From: Beta vulgaris subsp. vulgaris
Lineage: Eukaryota; Streptophyta; Magnoliopsida; Caryophyllales; Amaranthaceae
Assembly: GCF_026745355.1 (NCBI RefSeq)
Contig: NC_079204.1
Location: 5,513,103 to 5,577,102, forward strand
Direction of reading: 5' to 3'
Length of the DNA stretch: 64,000 nucleotides
Translations under genes and position numbers: made by a program
In this document: one piece after another, positions 1 through 12,300 of the stretch
Layout of the letters: each line of letters begins with the position of its first letter
Numbering within the stretch: the stretch's first letter is position 1
The notes under the pieces: model-generated
The model's database searches: none
Seen by the model: only the letters and a program-made list of their open reading frames with translations
What the model was told of the DNA's origin: nothing

Positions 1-3000
1 CCACAATACATGTAGATTTTATCATGCTCTACCCCTTTGTTTCATTCTAAGGAGGAAATGCGTTCCAGTATCCTGTAAACAAATGGATGATGTGCTACCA
101 TACACCCTCTAAATACACTACAATGAAGACAAGAAACCTCATGTATCAGAATTGTGAATTTGTGATAATATATATGTTGGTTATCCAACTAGTGACAAAA
201 TCATCAAGACCTGAGAGGAGTAAATAGTTCAGAGCTCATACGTACCCACTATCAATATAATTAGACCATATCATAATTTTAAATTTTGAAGTTTCTGTAT
301 GAACAACTAATTACTAGGAAACGGCATGAATTGAGTTGGTACCATCAACAAGGAGCATATCATCAACTTCTACATCATTCACAAAATCATCATAATTGAC
401 ACTAACACAGTCTGCTGTGCCCACTCCTCTTTGGATTGTGAAAGTGAATTCTTGACCACTTTTTAAGTTGATCGGTTGTGGTAGATCACCACTCCTGACC
501 TCAGGTCCCTGGAAGCAAGAAACCAAACATCAGCATAATCACTCATCAACACATCAATTGAAAATTTACACATCCAGTCTCCCATATGTCAGTATTTTGA
601 CTATGCGTACTAGTATTCTAGACAACAACACCATTAATATAGCTATTTGAAGTGCAGTCTCCTCCTTGGGCATGTAAATCATACTTGTTTACTAATTCCA
701 GTAAAAGAAGATATGAAATGATAAGGAAATTTAAAAAGCAGGTAAACGAATGTGAGACTCTAACTAAGATTGCTTCAGTCTATCTCTGGAAGGGGTGAGG
801 GCTGAGCGCTGAGTTACACTTCAGCAACCTCTAGCTATGAATTAAAGATCTGAAATATATGGACATGATATCACCAGATAAAGCCGACAAAAGTTAGACT
901 TACAAGACAAGATAACGCATATTGGACTGAAAATGAGCAAACATTGAGGTTTAGGTTTCTTCTAAGCATTTGAACCTATCAACTGATAAAAAGAATATCA
1001 GCATTTCAGCACAGTGAAAAAGTATAGAGTTGGCAAATTTAAAACGGCAGTTGAAATCTTCAATACACTAAAAGCACGGGAATACCGAATACCTCAATTA
1101 ACACAACAAAATTAAACATGGAAAAGTGATCAATGGCTGATTATTTATCATTTCTCATTTAAACAGGTCGACACAACTACTTAGCGCACACACACAATTA
1201 TGTAGCACTAGTTTGTCAAGTATACCCATGGGCCAGGTTAGTGTCAAGGGATTTAATCCAGTTTATCTTTCACAAAAACCCAATACATGGTGACTCCATT
1301 GTCACTTTTACCAACAGGCAGCATCAAGTATGCCATACGAGATCACATTCCTTACATGAAATTATAAGGAGAGATGCAGCCATGCAGGTTACACTTGTAT
1401 TGCAATCCACAATAAGTAGAATGTAACATTTGTAACAAGTTCCGACAACTACATAACTTCGTCAAAATGAAATCAGTAAGAAGAAAACAATAAACCAAGA
1501 CACAACCATAAAGTTCATATTTGTAGCCAATATATGTGAAGCTATGCGCACCTTTGTATCGAGCATGATAGCGATGACATTGTCCTTTGACTGAGCATTA
1601 TATTCTTTAACCAAGTCGATGACTTTCTTATGAGATGTGTGGTCTCCATGGGACATATTTAGCCGAGCTACATTCATCCCAGCTTCAGCAAGCTTCCATA
1701 TCATTTCACGTGAATCAGTGGACGGACCAATGGTGCAAACAATTTTTGTTTTGCGCCCTACAATTGGTTTGGACCACACTCCAGTGGCTGCTTCCCCAAG
1801 ATGATGAATACCAGTTAGGTAGTCAATTTGCTCCTCTTCCTGAAAGCTCAAGCAAATATTAACCATTAGCTAAATCCAAAATTTAGAAAATCTCCATTAA
1901 CACAATTGCTTGCTGCAATCCTTTCACATGGTTCTCTCAAGCGCCCTAGTATACTCTACTTGTTCACCTGTGTCGGTTTGGGGTCCAAATCTGCAAGCCT
2001 TTGGTTAGCACTAAACCCAATAATTTACCAATACCCACATGTCATACAGCTTTTTGCTTAAAATTAAACAAAAAACACTAAGAATAATACTTCCTCTATT
2101 CTGAAATAAATGAAACCCATATCATTTCAGGCCATTCTAATATAAATGAAACTTTACTTTTTGGTATTAACTTCTCATTATCTCTCCTCATCACATGCGT
2201 CCCTCTTTTTCTTTCTATCTATCTCTCTCCTCTCCTAAAACAACGTATCAATCCCCTATGTTTCATTTAAACCATAACGAATAAGTATATGTTATACATA
2301 AGACTGGGATGTAAATGTAATGCTAAACATGATAGAATTTTTAGCGCATGCGGAATTGCAACAGACCCAAATATATAACATTATAATTTTATTGATTACA
2401 AAAAATTGATTATATCTCACAATTGTAAAACAATATTTTGGTGGGACACTTGTTCCTCACCTTAACAATTGACACTCAATATTTTGTGAGTTAATGTCTC
2501 ACAACTCTCTCATTATTTTTCTTATGGTGAGCTCATGTCTCACCCTTACTAATTTTTGCGGGTGTATGTTTGATGAGAGCTCATGTCTCTCTCTTATTTT
2601 GGATTTCACCACTTACAACAAATGCTCATGTCCAATTGAGTTCTTTTCTCCAAACTTCTAGATTCTTCTTCTGTCTTACTCCAAGTGTTATCATCTAACA
2701 TCGTCTAGATTTTTCTTTACACTTGAAGAACATCTAATTAGTTTCTCTTTTATAATATTTTAACTCTTTTGTCAAATGTTCTTGATTTTTCTAAAATTGT
2801 TCCAACAAAACATTTAACATCGCACTTATCAACAACACTTTAGAGATCAGAAATACAGAAATGTTCATAATCTTTACTAAAATTAAAAATTTCCCACCCA
2901 GATGAAACTGACCTATCCACAAAAAAAAAGGCAAATTTTGCCACATTATACACAACCACCAAAACCCAACAACAAAGTACAAATATTTAAAGTAAAATAT

Positions 3001-3356
3001 AGTAAAACATAACAAAACAGTGCCAATTCCCTACATTACAAGAGATAACAGTTATAACACAATGTGATAAAGAGAGAAAAATCAAAAAAATGAAGTATAT
3101 GATATGAATAACTAAAATTGGTGACCTGGGTATCGTCATCAGGGGAAACAGGAAGAAGTTCAAGGTGAGCAGCCCTCTTAGCGGAGATGGATGCGGAGGT
3201 GCGGCGACAAATGCGGCGGGTGTGAGTTGTTTGGAGGTTGCGGAGTTTTTGAGGAAGAAGATTGAAGGAGCTTAAAGTTTCAGATTTAGGAGAAGAAGAG
3301 TGAGAAAGGGTGTTGTGTAAGGAGCCATGGAAGATTGCTTGAGAAGAGGCAGCCAT
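1..3356 (-). CDS. PKP2: Plastidial pyruvate kinase, 5' part (3' end outside window)
   Basis: Pyruvate kinase converts phosphoenolpyruvate and ADP to pyruvate and ATP; this plastid isoform feeds fatty-acid synthesis. Three coding exons are visible on the minus strand: 3356-3126 (77 codons), 1839-1552 (96 codons) and 508-343, joined by GT-AG introns of phase 0 and 0, with a phase-1 donor at the last. Exon 1 is Ser/Arg-rich, as expected of a transit peptide. Exon 2 holds the conserved block RRKTKIVCTIGPS-like (seen as GRKTKIVCTIGPS), then EAGMNVARLNMSHGDH and IAIMLDTK. Exon 3 opens GPEVRSGDLPQPI, typical of the plastid beta-type enzyme, and enters the B domain. The start MAASSQ was preferred; an in-frame ATG nine codons upstream (3383) is possible. 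The rest of the catalytic barrel lies beyond base 1. Family assignment is firm; the exact paralogue (PKP2/beta class) is likely. Confidence 0.9.
2090..2285. mobile_element. Degenerate Stowaway-like MITE in pyruvate kinase intron 1
   Basis: The ends CTTCCTCTATTCTGAAATAA and the inverted ACTTATTCGTTATGG-type end are flanked by TA on both sides. The interior has matching inverted 'atgaaac' blocks. The termini are diverged, so this is an old copy. Confidence 0.45.
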
Positions 3357-3578
3357 TGAAGAGTTGGAGAGAGAAAGAAGCAAAAAATTGAAGAGGTGTT
3401 GAAAATGGTGTTGGAGTGTAAGAATAAGAGTTTGGATATAAAGAGGTTCTTTTTTTGCTTCGATTGTATCGAATAAAGAACAGTGTGATGGGAATGGGAG
3501 AAATGTTGTTGAGCTTAAATGCTTAATGACTTTTTTTTTTTGGTAGAGGCCTAAAGGGTGAGACTTTTTTATTGAAGG

Positions 3579-3625
3579 TAAGAACTAAGAACTAAGAACT
3601 AAGAACTAAGAACTAAGAACTAAGA
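3579..3625. repeat. Short tandem repeat, unit TAAGAAC
   Basis: About six to seven uninterrupted copies of the 7-base unit TAAGAAC lie upstream of the pyruvate kinase 5' leader. Confidence 0.9.
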
Positions 3626-4149
3626 AGAAAAAAAAAAGTTGGGAGACGATCCGTACTAGGAGAACTCGTAACGTATTGTTTATCGTAATAGGCGGAATAG
3701 GATATATGTAGAATTACTACAACTGTTTATATGGAAAAAAGAATCAACTAGATAATCTAGATTAGCTATTTAACTTAGTTGTTTTGTTTGCTTCTTCGTA
3801 CATATGTCTCATACTTCATTTATCAAGATTGTAGCACTAATTTGATGTCTTTGAATCTTTGATGATGTGTGTTATTTGTCCGGAGGGGGGGATATATTGA
3901 AAAACAATAACGAGTAAGTTGTCGCCTTCTTTTGTAGATTTTGAATCTTGTCTTGGTTAGGAGGATACCTTGATGAAGACTTTGCTGCCTCCGCAATGAA
4001 TGTTTTGTTGGTAGAGGATAAGACTATAATAGTTGAATGTTTTGTTCACTTAATCATACAATACATAGTATAAGACTATACATAAAGGCAAATCTAGCAA
4101 AATTTCTAAGTGTGTCCAATATAATAAAAAAAAGATTATTTGAATTGTT

Positions 4150-4232
4150 AAATATAAAAAATAGGCTCTTAAAAGACTTAAACTTGGAACCAAGTGGGTG
4201 CCCCCGGTGCCATGGTGCTAGATCAGCCACTG
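4150..4232 (-). mobile_element. Possible hAT-like element terminus
   Basis: Read on the minus strand the sequence begins CAGTGGCTGATCTAGCACC and then GGGGGCACCCA. This resembles the CAGTGGCGGA-type termini of plant hAT-like repeats. No partner end was located, so it is reported only as a remnant. Confidence 0.35.
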
Positions 4233-5439
4233 AGTACGACTATTTTTCATAAAGTGGAAAATCTTGTTTGGTTGAATATGGGAAATTTCACTCGCCTACA
4301 AGGACCTAGGTAAATAATTTCCTCCATTTCATCAAAAGTGATGGAACTTCCTAAGGAGGTGACTTCCAATGTTTTTGTCAAGCATACAATCCACTCTCTA
4401 GGAAATTGTACTTCTTATGATTTTTACAGTCAACCAAACAATGCGTAATGCTTCTACAAGTAAAAGGAATATTTTTCATTTTTGCCTATTAAACTAATTT
4501 TCCAGTGTTGCCTATAAACTAATTTTCCACTCTACCATCACATAAAAATCGGTTATATGAAAAAAAGTTTTGCAACAAAACTAACCTTCTCATAACAAAT
4601 TTGCTAATTTAGTCTGCGATTATTTGGGAAAACCCCATATTTAATAGTGATTTTGTGAAGTAAGCATCTTTTTTTTAAAAAAAAAAGTTTTAAATGTTCA
4701 AGAAGTTCTGAACTAAATCAATAACTTGTATAGTGGCTTCTTCCAACGCATAGATTGCTATGTTATTAGTTAGTAATCTGGTTTACTAATAGAAAATTGA
4801 CCGCTTTTGTTTTTTTATGACCACATTTAATCTTCCTTAAGAATCCACCAAAATATACTCGTAGGCCCTTATAGTAGTGTTGGCATAATAATTTGGGTAA
4901 ACAAAGCATTGTCTCATATAATTATCCTTTGTTCATGCGTTTGTTCTTGATACAAAGAAACCATGATTGCACATCTTAGTAGTTGCCATGGAATCCTTGC
5001 TTTGATTAGATACGTTCCGTCTAATTTTCTATAAGTACTACAGTTTACCCACTCATTATAGCTCAAACAATCAATATAAGTATGGAAAAGGACCAGTCAA
5101 TGTGTCTTTTAGTTAATTAAGGAAAAAGTAGTACAAGCGGGTCTCATATTACAAGGGCATTGGAGAAAAAAATATGAAAAAAAGTTTCTCATACAAAAGA
5201 ATGTAAAAGTAGATATAACTGAAAAAGATGATGTTACACGGTGGGTAGAACTTTAAAAGTAGAGGGTGATAGTTCGTATTGCACAATCATTAACAACTAG
5301 TGATTTCAAACTCAACTAGTTCTTGTCCCGGGTGATACGCCCTGTATTATTTACCAACTTGCATTTGAAGTCTTTAAAAATAAAAATAGTATCTTGTCTT
5401 TATATGATTTTTCATCTCACAAAGACCAATATGAGTATT

Positions 5440-5545
5440 GTAGTGTTGTTGGTTAGTGCATTAGCATATCAAATGAGAGGTCATGAGTTCGAGTCTTTAA
5501 ACAAACATTTGTATCGCTTAGTGTCTCATTTGATTGTGTGGAGGA
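5440..5545 (+). mobile_element. tRNA-derived SINE-like fragment
   Basis: It has an A-box-like GTTGGTTAGTGCA (5448-5460) followed about 25 bases later by a B-box GAGTTCGAGTC (5485-5495), the spacing of an internal Pol III promoter. The downstream body contains a SINE-like 'gtgtggaggaggggagagc'. No clear poly(A) tail or target duplication was found. Confidence 0.5.
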
Positions 5546-6145
5546 GGGGAGAGCACATGTGGGCTGTGGCAGCATGACATATGTTTGTAGTTTTAAATAT
5601 ATATATAGATTACACTTGATCTAGCCATAAATATCCATTATTTTAACCAGAGTAAACTATAAAATTAAAGTCCCTAGCTTTTTTTTTTTCAAATCGACAA
5701 GTCTCCATTTCGTGTGTTGCAATTTTAAAAACCCTAAACGTGGTTAGCCACAAAATTACAATTGAAACAAAAAGGAAAACATAATTAAAAGGAACCCTCA
5801 ATATAAAAGCTTAACTATTACCATTATGCCATTTAACTCCTTTTAAAACTTTATTTAACACAATAACGTTAACTTTATTTTACAATGGTTAAATAATAAT
5901 ACGCTAAATTGTAGGGTCATTTTCAACAACGTTTTACTGAAAAGTAGGTTTATTTAACTATTTAAGTATCACTTTACAAGTATGTAAAACTTTCGAGGCT
6001 GCAATTCGATTTTTTTTGGTTTTTAGAAGACTCCAATTGTTTGTAAATTGTAAATTAGTGAAACTTTTGAGGATGGTATTCACAATTTCTTATTTTTCGA
6101 ATGTGTGTATTTTGCAAGATTTCCAAAGAATAATAATTACACAAA

Positions 6146-6175
6146 GCGCGGGAGATTTGGAGAACAGTTCCCGCC
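6146..6175. promoter_or_regulatory. Paired E2F-like sites upstream of TIMELESS
   Basis: TTCCCGCC (6168-6175) and an inverted near-match GCGCGGGA (6146-6153) lie about 230 bases upstream of the TIMELESS start codon. E2F sites of the form TTTSSCGS mark S-phase genes in plants, which fits a replication-fork protein. This is inferred from sequence only. Confidence 0.55.
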
Positions 6176-6396
6176 AACACAATCCCTAAACAGCTTGAAA
6201 TTCTTCACTATCCCCAATTTTTTTTTCCATCCAACAAATTTCTCCACTAAAAATCTTTTTCCCCTTTCACAAGCTGACGATCTGCTTACTTTCAATAATC
6301 AAATTCGATCTCAATTTTGCCAAGAATTAAATTATCATAGGTGATTTATACCTTTTTGAAAAACCCTAATTTTCGGTGGTCCGAAAGTAGTAATCA

Positions 6397-9300
6397 ATGG
6401 ACACTGAAGGTTTATCGATAATCTGCGCCGGGCTTGGCTCTATCGATAAAGATGAAGAGGGTAATGCTGATTACATCAAGGAAGAGTTTTGTTTAGGTAA
6501 AGAAATGATTTATGAAAAACCCTAATTTTGTTTGTAGGAGCTGATTTTTGTCATTCATTGATTTAATTGTTTGCTGAATTTCGTTTTTTGTTAGATAATT
6601 TGAAGGATTTGTTGAGGTATTTGCGCCGTGATGATCCGTCGACTAGGGATGTGTTTAAACAAGTGTGTAAATGGGATATTGTATCTAAGGATTTGATACC
6701 CATTATTGAGTATTGTCAAGATGATCATAATTTGGTCTTAAATGCAGGTATATGATTTATCTTTGATGAATAAAAGTCTGTACTTGAAATGATGTAGTAA
6801 TGGAATTAAGGTTAATGATGGTGAATTTTGGGTTTGTAGTGAAGGTTTTGGTGTTTCTTACTATGCCGTTGGAGGCCATGTCAAAGGATTTCAATGAGCA
6901 GCTAGAGTACCTCTGGGGTATCAAATTTGCTATCACTCTCAGCAATGTTGTTGCTGTTATCGTCTCGTTACTCGAGAAGCCACTTGAAAATTTGGAATGG
7001 TATGTAGTAATTGGGTGCTTTATTCACAAGGTTGCTTTAATTTTGAACCTGGAAAATTTGGAATTGTATGTAGTAATTGGGTGCTTTCATTTTGAACCCA
7101 TATAATGAGTATGCACACGTTAGTAGTTTCACATAAATCACTAAGAACTAAGAAGCAGTGGGAATTGCTCCTCCCGCTTTAATTGATTACAGGGTGTAAA
7201 TTTAAAAGAGCTCATCAGTGGATTGATTTTCCTCCTCCTTCATGGAGTGGCCTTGGTTCATTTTTATTGTTATATTTAGACATAAGGGAGTTGTTCCGAA
7301 TGGGAGAGAAGGGTATCTTGTTGATGCCCTTTGTTGTACATAGTGCTACCTAATTACCGGTACACTTTAGGTAAGTGGTCGTATACTTATAGCAGCACCT
7401 ACTAGGGAGGATGTCAACTGACTTCATTATCTAGTGATGATTTGATCGTATGGGATTGTGCCATGTGCTAAAATTCTTGAGGAATATATTCATGTTTGCA
7501 ACAGTTGAGGTCTACAAAGATCATCTTTGCTTTAATTAACTGGCTTGCAATGCCTTTGTTTATCTTTTTGTTGCTGTTTTGCCTCAATTAATATGTTGAC
7601 ATGTGCGTTTACTGGGGGTCTGTTGAAAACAGATTCTATTAAGTTTAGATTAGATAAGGGTAAGGTTGAGTAAATTGAAACCTTCCTAGACTTGAATGTG
7701 CTGGCATTTACAGTAGGCTGTTGTTCAAATTTTAAACATACAGGCTCAAAGATATGTCTTTGATTTATCTTAGGTATGTCTTTCGTTTAGTTGCCATGTG
7801 ACTTGGTATTAACTTACTAATGCTTCTATGCTGAACAGTAAGGCATTTTCAGAGGATGATTGGAAACTGGTCCAATTGGTTCTGACTTTATTCCGGAATA
7901 TCTTAGCTGTCCAAGACATCTCAGCACATCAAAAGGCGTTGGGTTCTGCCACTCAATATCTATCCTTGCGGGATGACTTTGTAGACCTATTGTTCAGAGA
8001 GAATGTAATGGATTTGATTATCGTCATAACTCAGCATGCTGGTGGTTCTTGTCGCTATCTTCGGCATGATAATTTGCTTCTCTTAGAAATATATCACCAT
8101 ATATTTATGGGTCAGGATGCAGAATCAATTGTTAAAGTCTGTATGAAGGTTGACTTCCTTGCCTCCTCTTAGGATTATGATTAGTAGTTTTGCTTGAATT
8201 TTAGAGTTCAGATGGACCAATTCATTTTTGATGTTAACTGTAGTAAAAAACAATTACCAATGACATCTGATTTTTTTTTTTTTTTTAAAGAGATACAGAA
8301 GCTTCTCAAGTTTAAGAATTGATGGTTTTAGTGCATTTAATACGCAAGTTAGGATTCTCATGTAACTACATGATTTGTTGTAGTTGATCTATTGCTGTAC
8401 CATCATCCTTACAGAACTGATTTAATTGTTTTTATCTGAGTTTGCTAGGTGGATGGAGAAGCTAAACCTTGTCTTGAAAGTCTCAAAAGTATCATGCAAG
8501 AGGAGACAGAAAAGAGAAAACTAACCAGATTGCATGCTAGTCGACACTCAAAGTTTAGTGGGACCTTTACACGACTTACCTTGGTAAGGCCCTTCTGTCA
8601 AATAATGCTCCTATGTAGTGGTTCAAGCTGTCTACTAAAAGAGCCTTCTATCACATAGGATGGTTCTAAAACAACATGCAAGGGAATCCCCAGTTCCGCG
8701 AGTTGTGATAAACTGCTAAAGCCAGAGAAAGTCCATCGTGGTCCATCTAAAAGGATTGTGAAAGATTATGCACCGCTACCCACCACAAAAAGAAGCATTT
8801 TGGAGAGGCTCCATGACTTTCTCAACCAGTTTCTAACTGGGGGATACAATGGTATTGTATTGAAAAAATATTTTCATTTTTTTTATGATATTCCCATTTC
8901 TTTTCGTGTATTTGACCCGAATATTGATTGGTATACTCTTCAGTGCTGATGCAGTCAATTATCCGGGATATTGAGAAGGAGCATCATGCAATACAAACCA
9001 GTGATGTGCTTATGTTCTTTCACCTTGCCCAGTTTGTTACATCTTTTCAACATCATAAATGTCAGTTGACAAAGGTGAGACACAATTCTTTTGTGACATG
9101 TGCATGACTCGCCAAGTGTTGCATATTTTGTAGCTTCACTCTTTCCTTTCTCTCAAAAAGAATGGATGGTGAAAGCAAATTTGTGCTTCTAGATGTCCGT
9201 AAGTTGCTTACTGAACAGGTGTGCACATCAAGATAGAGAATTGATTAACATCACACCCTTTAAAGAGTGACTGAGTATTTTAGTTCATGTGTTTGAAATG

Positions 9301-12300
9301 GAGAAAAAAATGGATTGGGGCAGCTTTGATTGTAAATGCTGTTTAATAAATTAATGCCTTTTATCTCCTCGGAAGAAAATAAAAGTCGGTGCCTTTTATG
9401 CTATCAATTACTTGCTGCATGACTTTGGTACTTTTAGCAAATGTATAAGTTGTTGTTTGAAATGGTCAGTGATCAACATTTGATTATTTTCACATTGCTT
9501 TGATGGAATGTTTATAGTGTAGCTGCTATCAGTATGTCCTGCACTAGATTATAACTTATTAGGTTGGTGTACTTTTATATATCTCTGTTGGGTAACTCTT
9601 ATTTGAAATTGCTATTAGTGAATTAGGATGTAAATATATACAACAAGCTAACTTGAACTACTTTGCGATCATCTCTGGCAAACTTAGTAATTCATGAGTA
9701 GCTATCCTATCAACTAATATGCCAATTTGCGAACTCAAACTGAAAGGAAGCACTGTGAGGTATGAGTACAAGGAGTGTCTTAACATATACTCAGTTCAGT
9801 TCATTTAATAATGTCAACCATTTGTTTTGAGAAGTCCAATTTTGCATACATGATACAGCAAACACCCTTTTTACTTGCTTGCATATGGAATGTTTATAAG
9901 TATTACCTTTCTTGAAAACAGTATTAGCTTCAGAAATGGTAGTTGCTTTATAAATTTGTAATGGACTTTTTATCAGTTTCCTTTTGTTAACCAATTTTTC
10001 TCTCACAGTCAAATGCAGATATCAAACATGAACACTCTGCCAGCGATGATGACGATGATAGCACATGGTTTAAAGGTGACATATGTGGTCCCATTGCAGC
10101 AACGATGAACGATTCAATGTTTGCATTGGTAGTAGCAAAGTGGCAATTTGCTTTCGAAGGCTTGAAGGAAACGAAGAACAATGCATTTCTTTCAGTTGCT
10201 GGATCCCTTGTAAAAACTATGGTAATGTTCTTTCTGTTTGTGTGTGTGCGCATGTGTGTGCACAGTGCATATGTGTGTGTGTGTTTGCGTTGCGTGTGTG
10301 TTATCAGCTTCTCAATTTGATTTAAACCAAAAAGGGTAAGAAAGGACTTGGTTTTCTTAGAAGATTTATGAACTCTGGAATCCTGAGGAAGGCATTTATT
10401 TGCTGATGTGTTTGTAGATACACTTAAATGTGTGGATAGTACATGTGCGTGGATTTTCTGTAATACCATAGTCTCCCTTAGAAATGGAGATGCGCCCACA
10501 CACACACACGCACACACACACACAAGCCAACTTGATTTACATTTTTTTTGGTGTGCAATGTAACTTGAGTTGGATATTGAATTTTTTTTATCAAGCAGCA
10601 GATTACATTGCTCTGCTTTCTACTGGCCACTGAAAGAACTACTGTATTTGGTGCGAGAGATGTATATGTTATGTGTACACAGTGAACAGTAGTAAATTAC
10701 AATATTGGGGGTGATGTGTTGTCCAAAACCATTAAACTAGGTCTCGAGTCTCGTAATCCTTCCATAACATGATCTTTATAGTTGGAGGGCTGTCTCATGA
10801 ATCAACACATGTATTTAGCTTTACGTCAGCTTTCATCACTAACCTCTCCACAGCTTTCAATGGTTTATTCAACTTTTCACAATATTGCACTTACTTTAAT
10901 TGCTTTTATTTCCTGTACTGTTTTAATCTTGATTTTATGTTCGTAAGTCTTAGTTTTGGAGGTGCTATAGTGCGAAATATAATGAATTGTATCATTGCTA
11001 GCTTTGCATAATCTCTATGTATAATATTATTATGAATTAATATTACGGAGAAGATGTGTTGTATAGACTATAGAATCCATCTGGTCATCATAGCTATTTA
11101 AAGATTAAGAATTGTATAACCTGTTATATATTTGTGTTGGTGCTCAAACAGATCCGGATGTTAGATTTGGTGCTCAAGGTGATGCCTGAAAAATCAAAGG
11201 AACCACAAACTGCTCGAATTATACTTTACAAATTATTCTATGATCAAACTGATCAAGGGTTGACCCAATTTCTTTTAAAGATGGTTAGATCATTTGATGC
11301 TCATAAGCAACCTAAAAGGTAACTTTCATCCTCTTGTTTTGGGGACAGTTTTTTGTATTATCTCCTTTGATGTCTTTCTTAGCCATCCACACTTTTAGGC
11401 AGTAACTTGGGGTTGGGAAATTATTTAACTCTAGTCTCCAATTTCTATTCATATTTTGTATGCTTAAATTAGGATCTACTGCTGTGTGTTATGGAATCTG
11501 TTTACAAATGGTTTTGTATCTTTATTTTACAAGGTTTGTAATTGCTTCTCTTCTATCCTTTTGTTAGTGATCTTGCAGATTTAGTGGAGATAATACATGT
11601 AGCTATAAGGCTTATGGAGAAGCTGCAAGCACATGGCACATTAAGGGTAAATAATACAACACGCCCTACTTCAAATTTGATGTTCCACTTTTTAGGTTTG
11701 CAAGTTGCATATGCTAATTTAGACAACTGATCTGCTAAACCTGGAAAGGGAGCAGCATGCACTACCTTCTTCTCAATAGAATCTAGTACACCTGTTTCCG
11801 AGACATGTATTATCAATTTACATTACCTTTATATGTTTATTATACGGATTAAACGGTCACTTGTCCGAATTGGTAAACAGCTGAACTAGAGTAAAAGGAT
11901 TGTTGAACATCATGCTCTATCTCAGCTACTATGTTGTCGACACAAGTTGCACTATCGCAGACTTGCAGTCAATGAATTGCTCTTGCAGAACTGGCAGATG
12001 GTTTGCTTGAGCAGTATAGTGAAACACTTTTTTTTTGTATTGTTGTAAATTGTAATGAATTGCAGGCATGCTATTCTTTAGGTATGCTCGTATTGTCGTC
12101 ACTTGATCTTACCCTCTCTCTTTCTCACCTCCTTTCTGCTCTATTATTTTCTTCATCTCTAAAGAGTTTCAAGGACATTTTTAGATATAAAAGCTTAAAC
12201 CTTTTTTTTCCACCACTTCCACAAGCAGACATATATGTCATGGCTCTTGGTTATCATGGACTCTTGATCTTCATTCTGTTGTGGCCTTTTCTCTATACAT

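Larger units (their letters stand above)
3640..6090. other. Intergenic region between divergent PKP and TIMELESS genes
   Basis: No convincing gene was found. It is AT-rich and contains a hAT-like terminal remnant near 4150-4232 and a tRNA-derived SINE near 5440-5545. The rest is unassigned single-copy-looking sequence. It must include the promoters of the divergent genes on either side. Confidence 0.6.

Noticed and set aside
9150..9225. Possible extra TIMELESS exon between exons 7 and 8
   Set aside because: An AG/GT-bounded stretch exists, but exons 7 and 8 already join in phase and I could not support the added residues from family similarity.
10083..10523. Cys/Val-rich and Thr/His-rich open frames around TIMELESS exon 8
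   Set aside because: They are the translation of GT/AC microsatellites and the reverse strand of a real exon.
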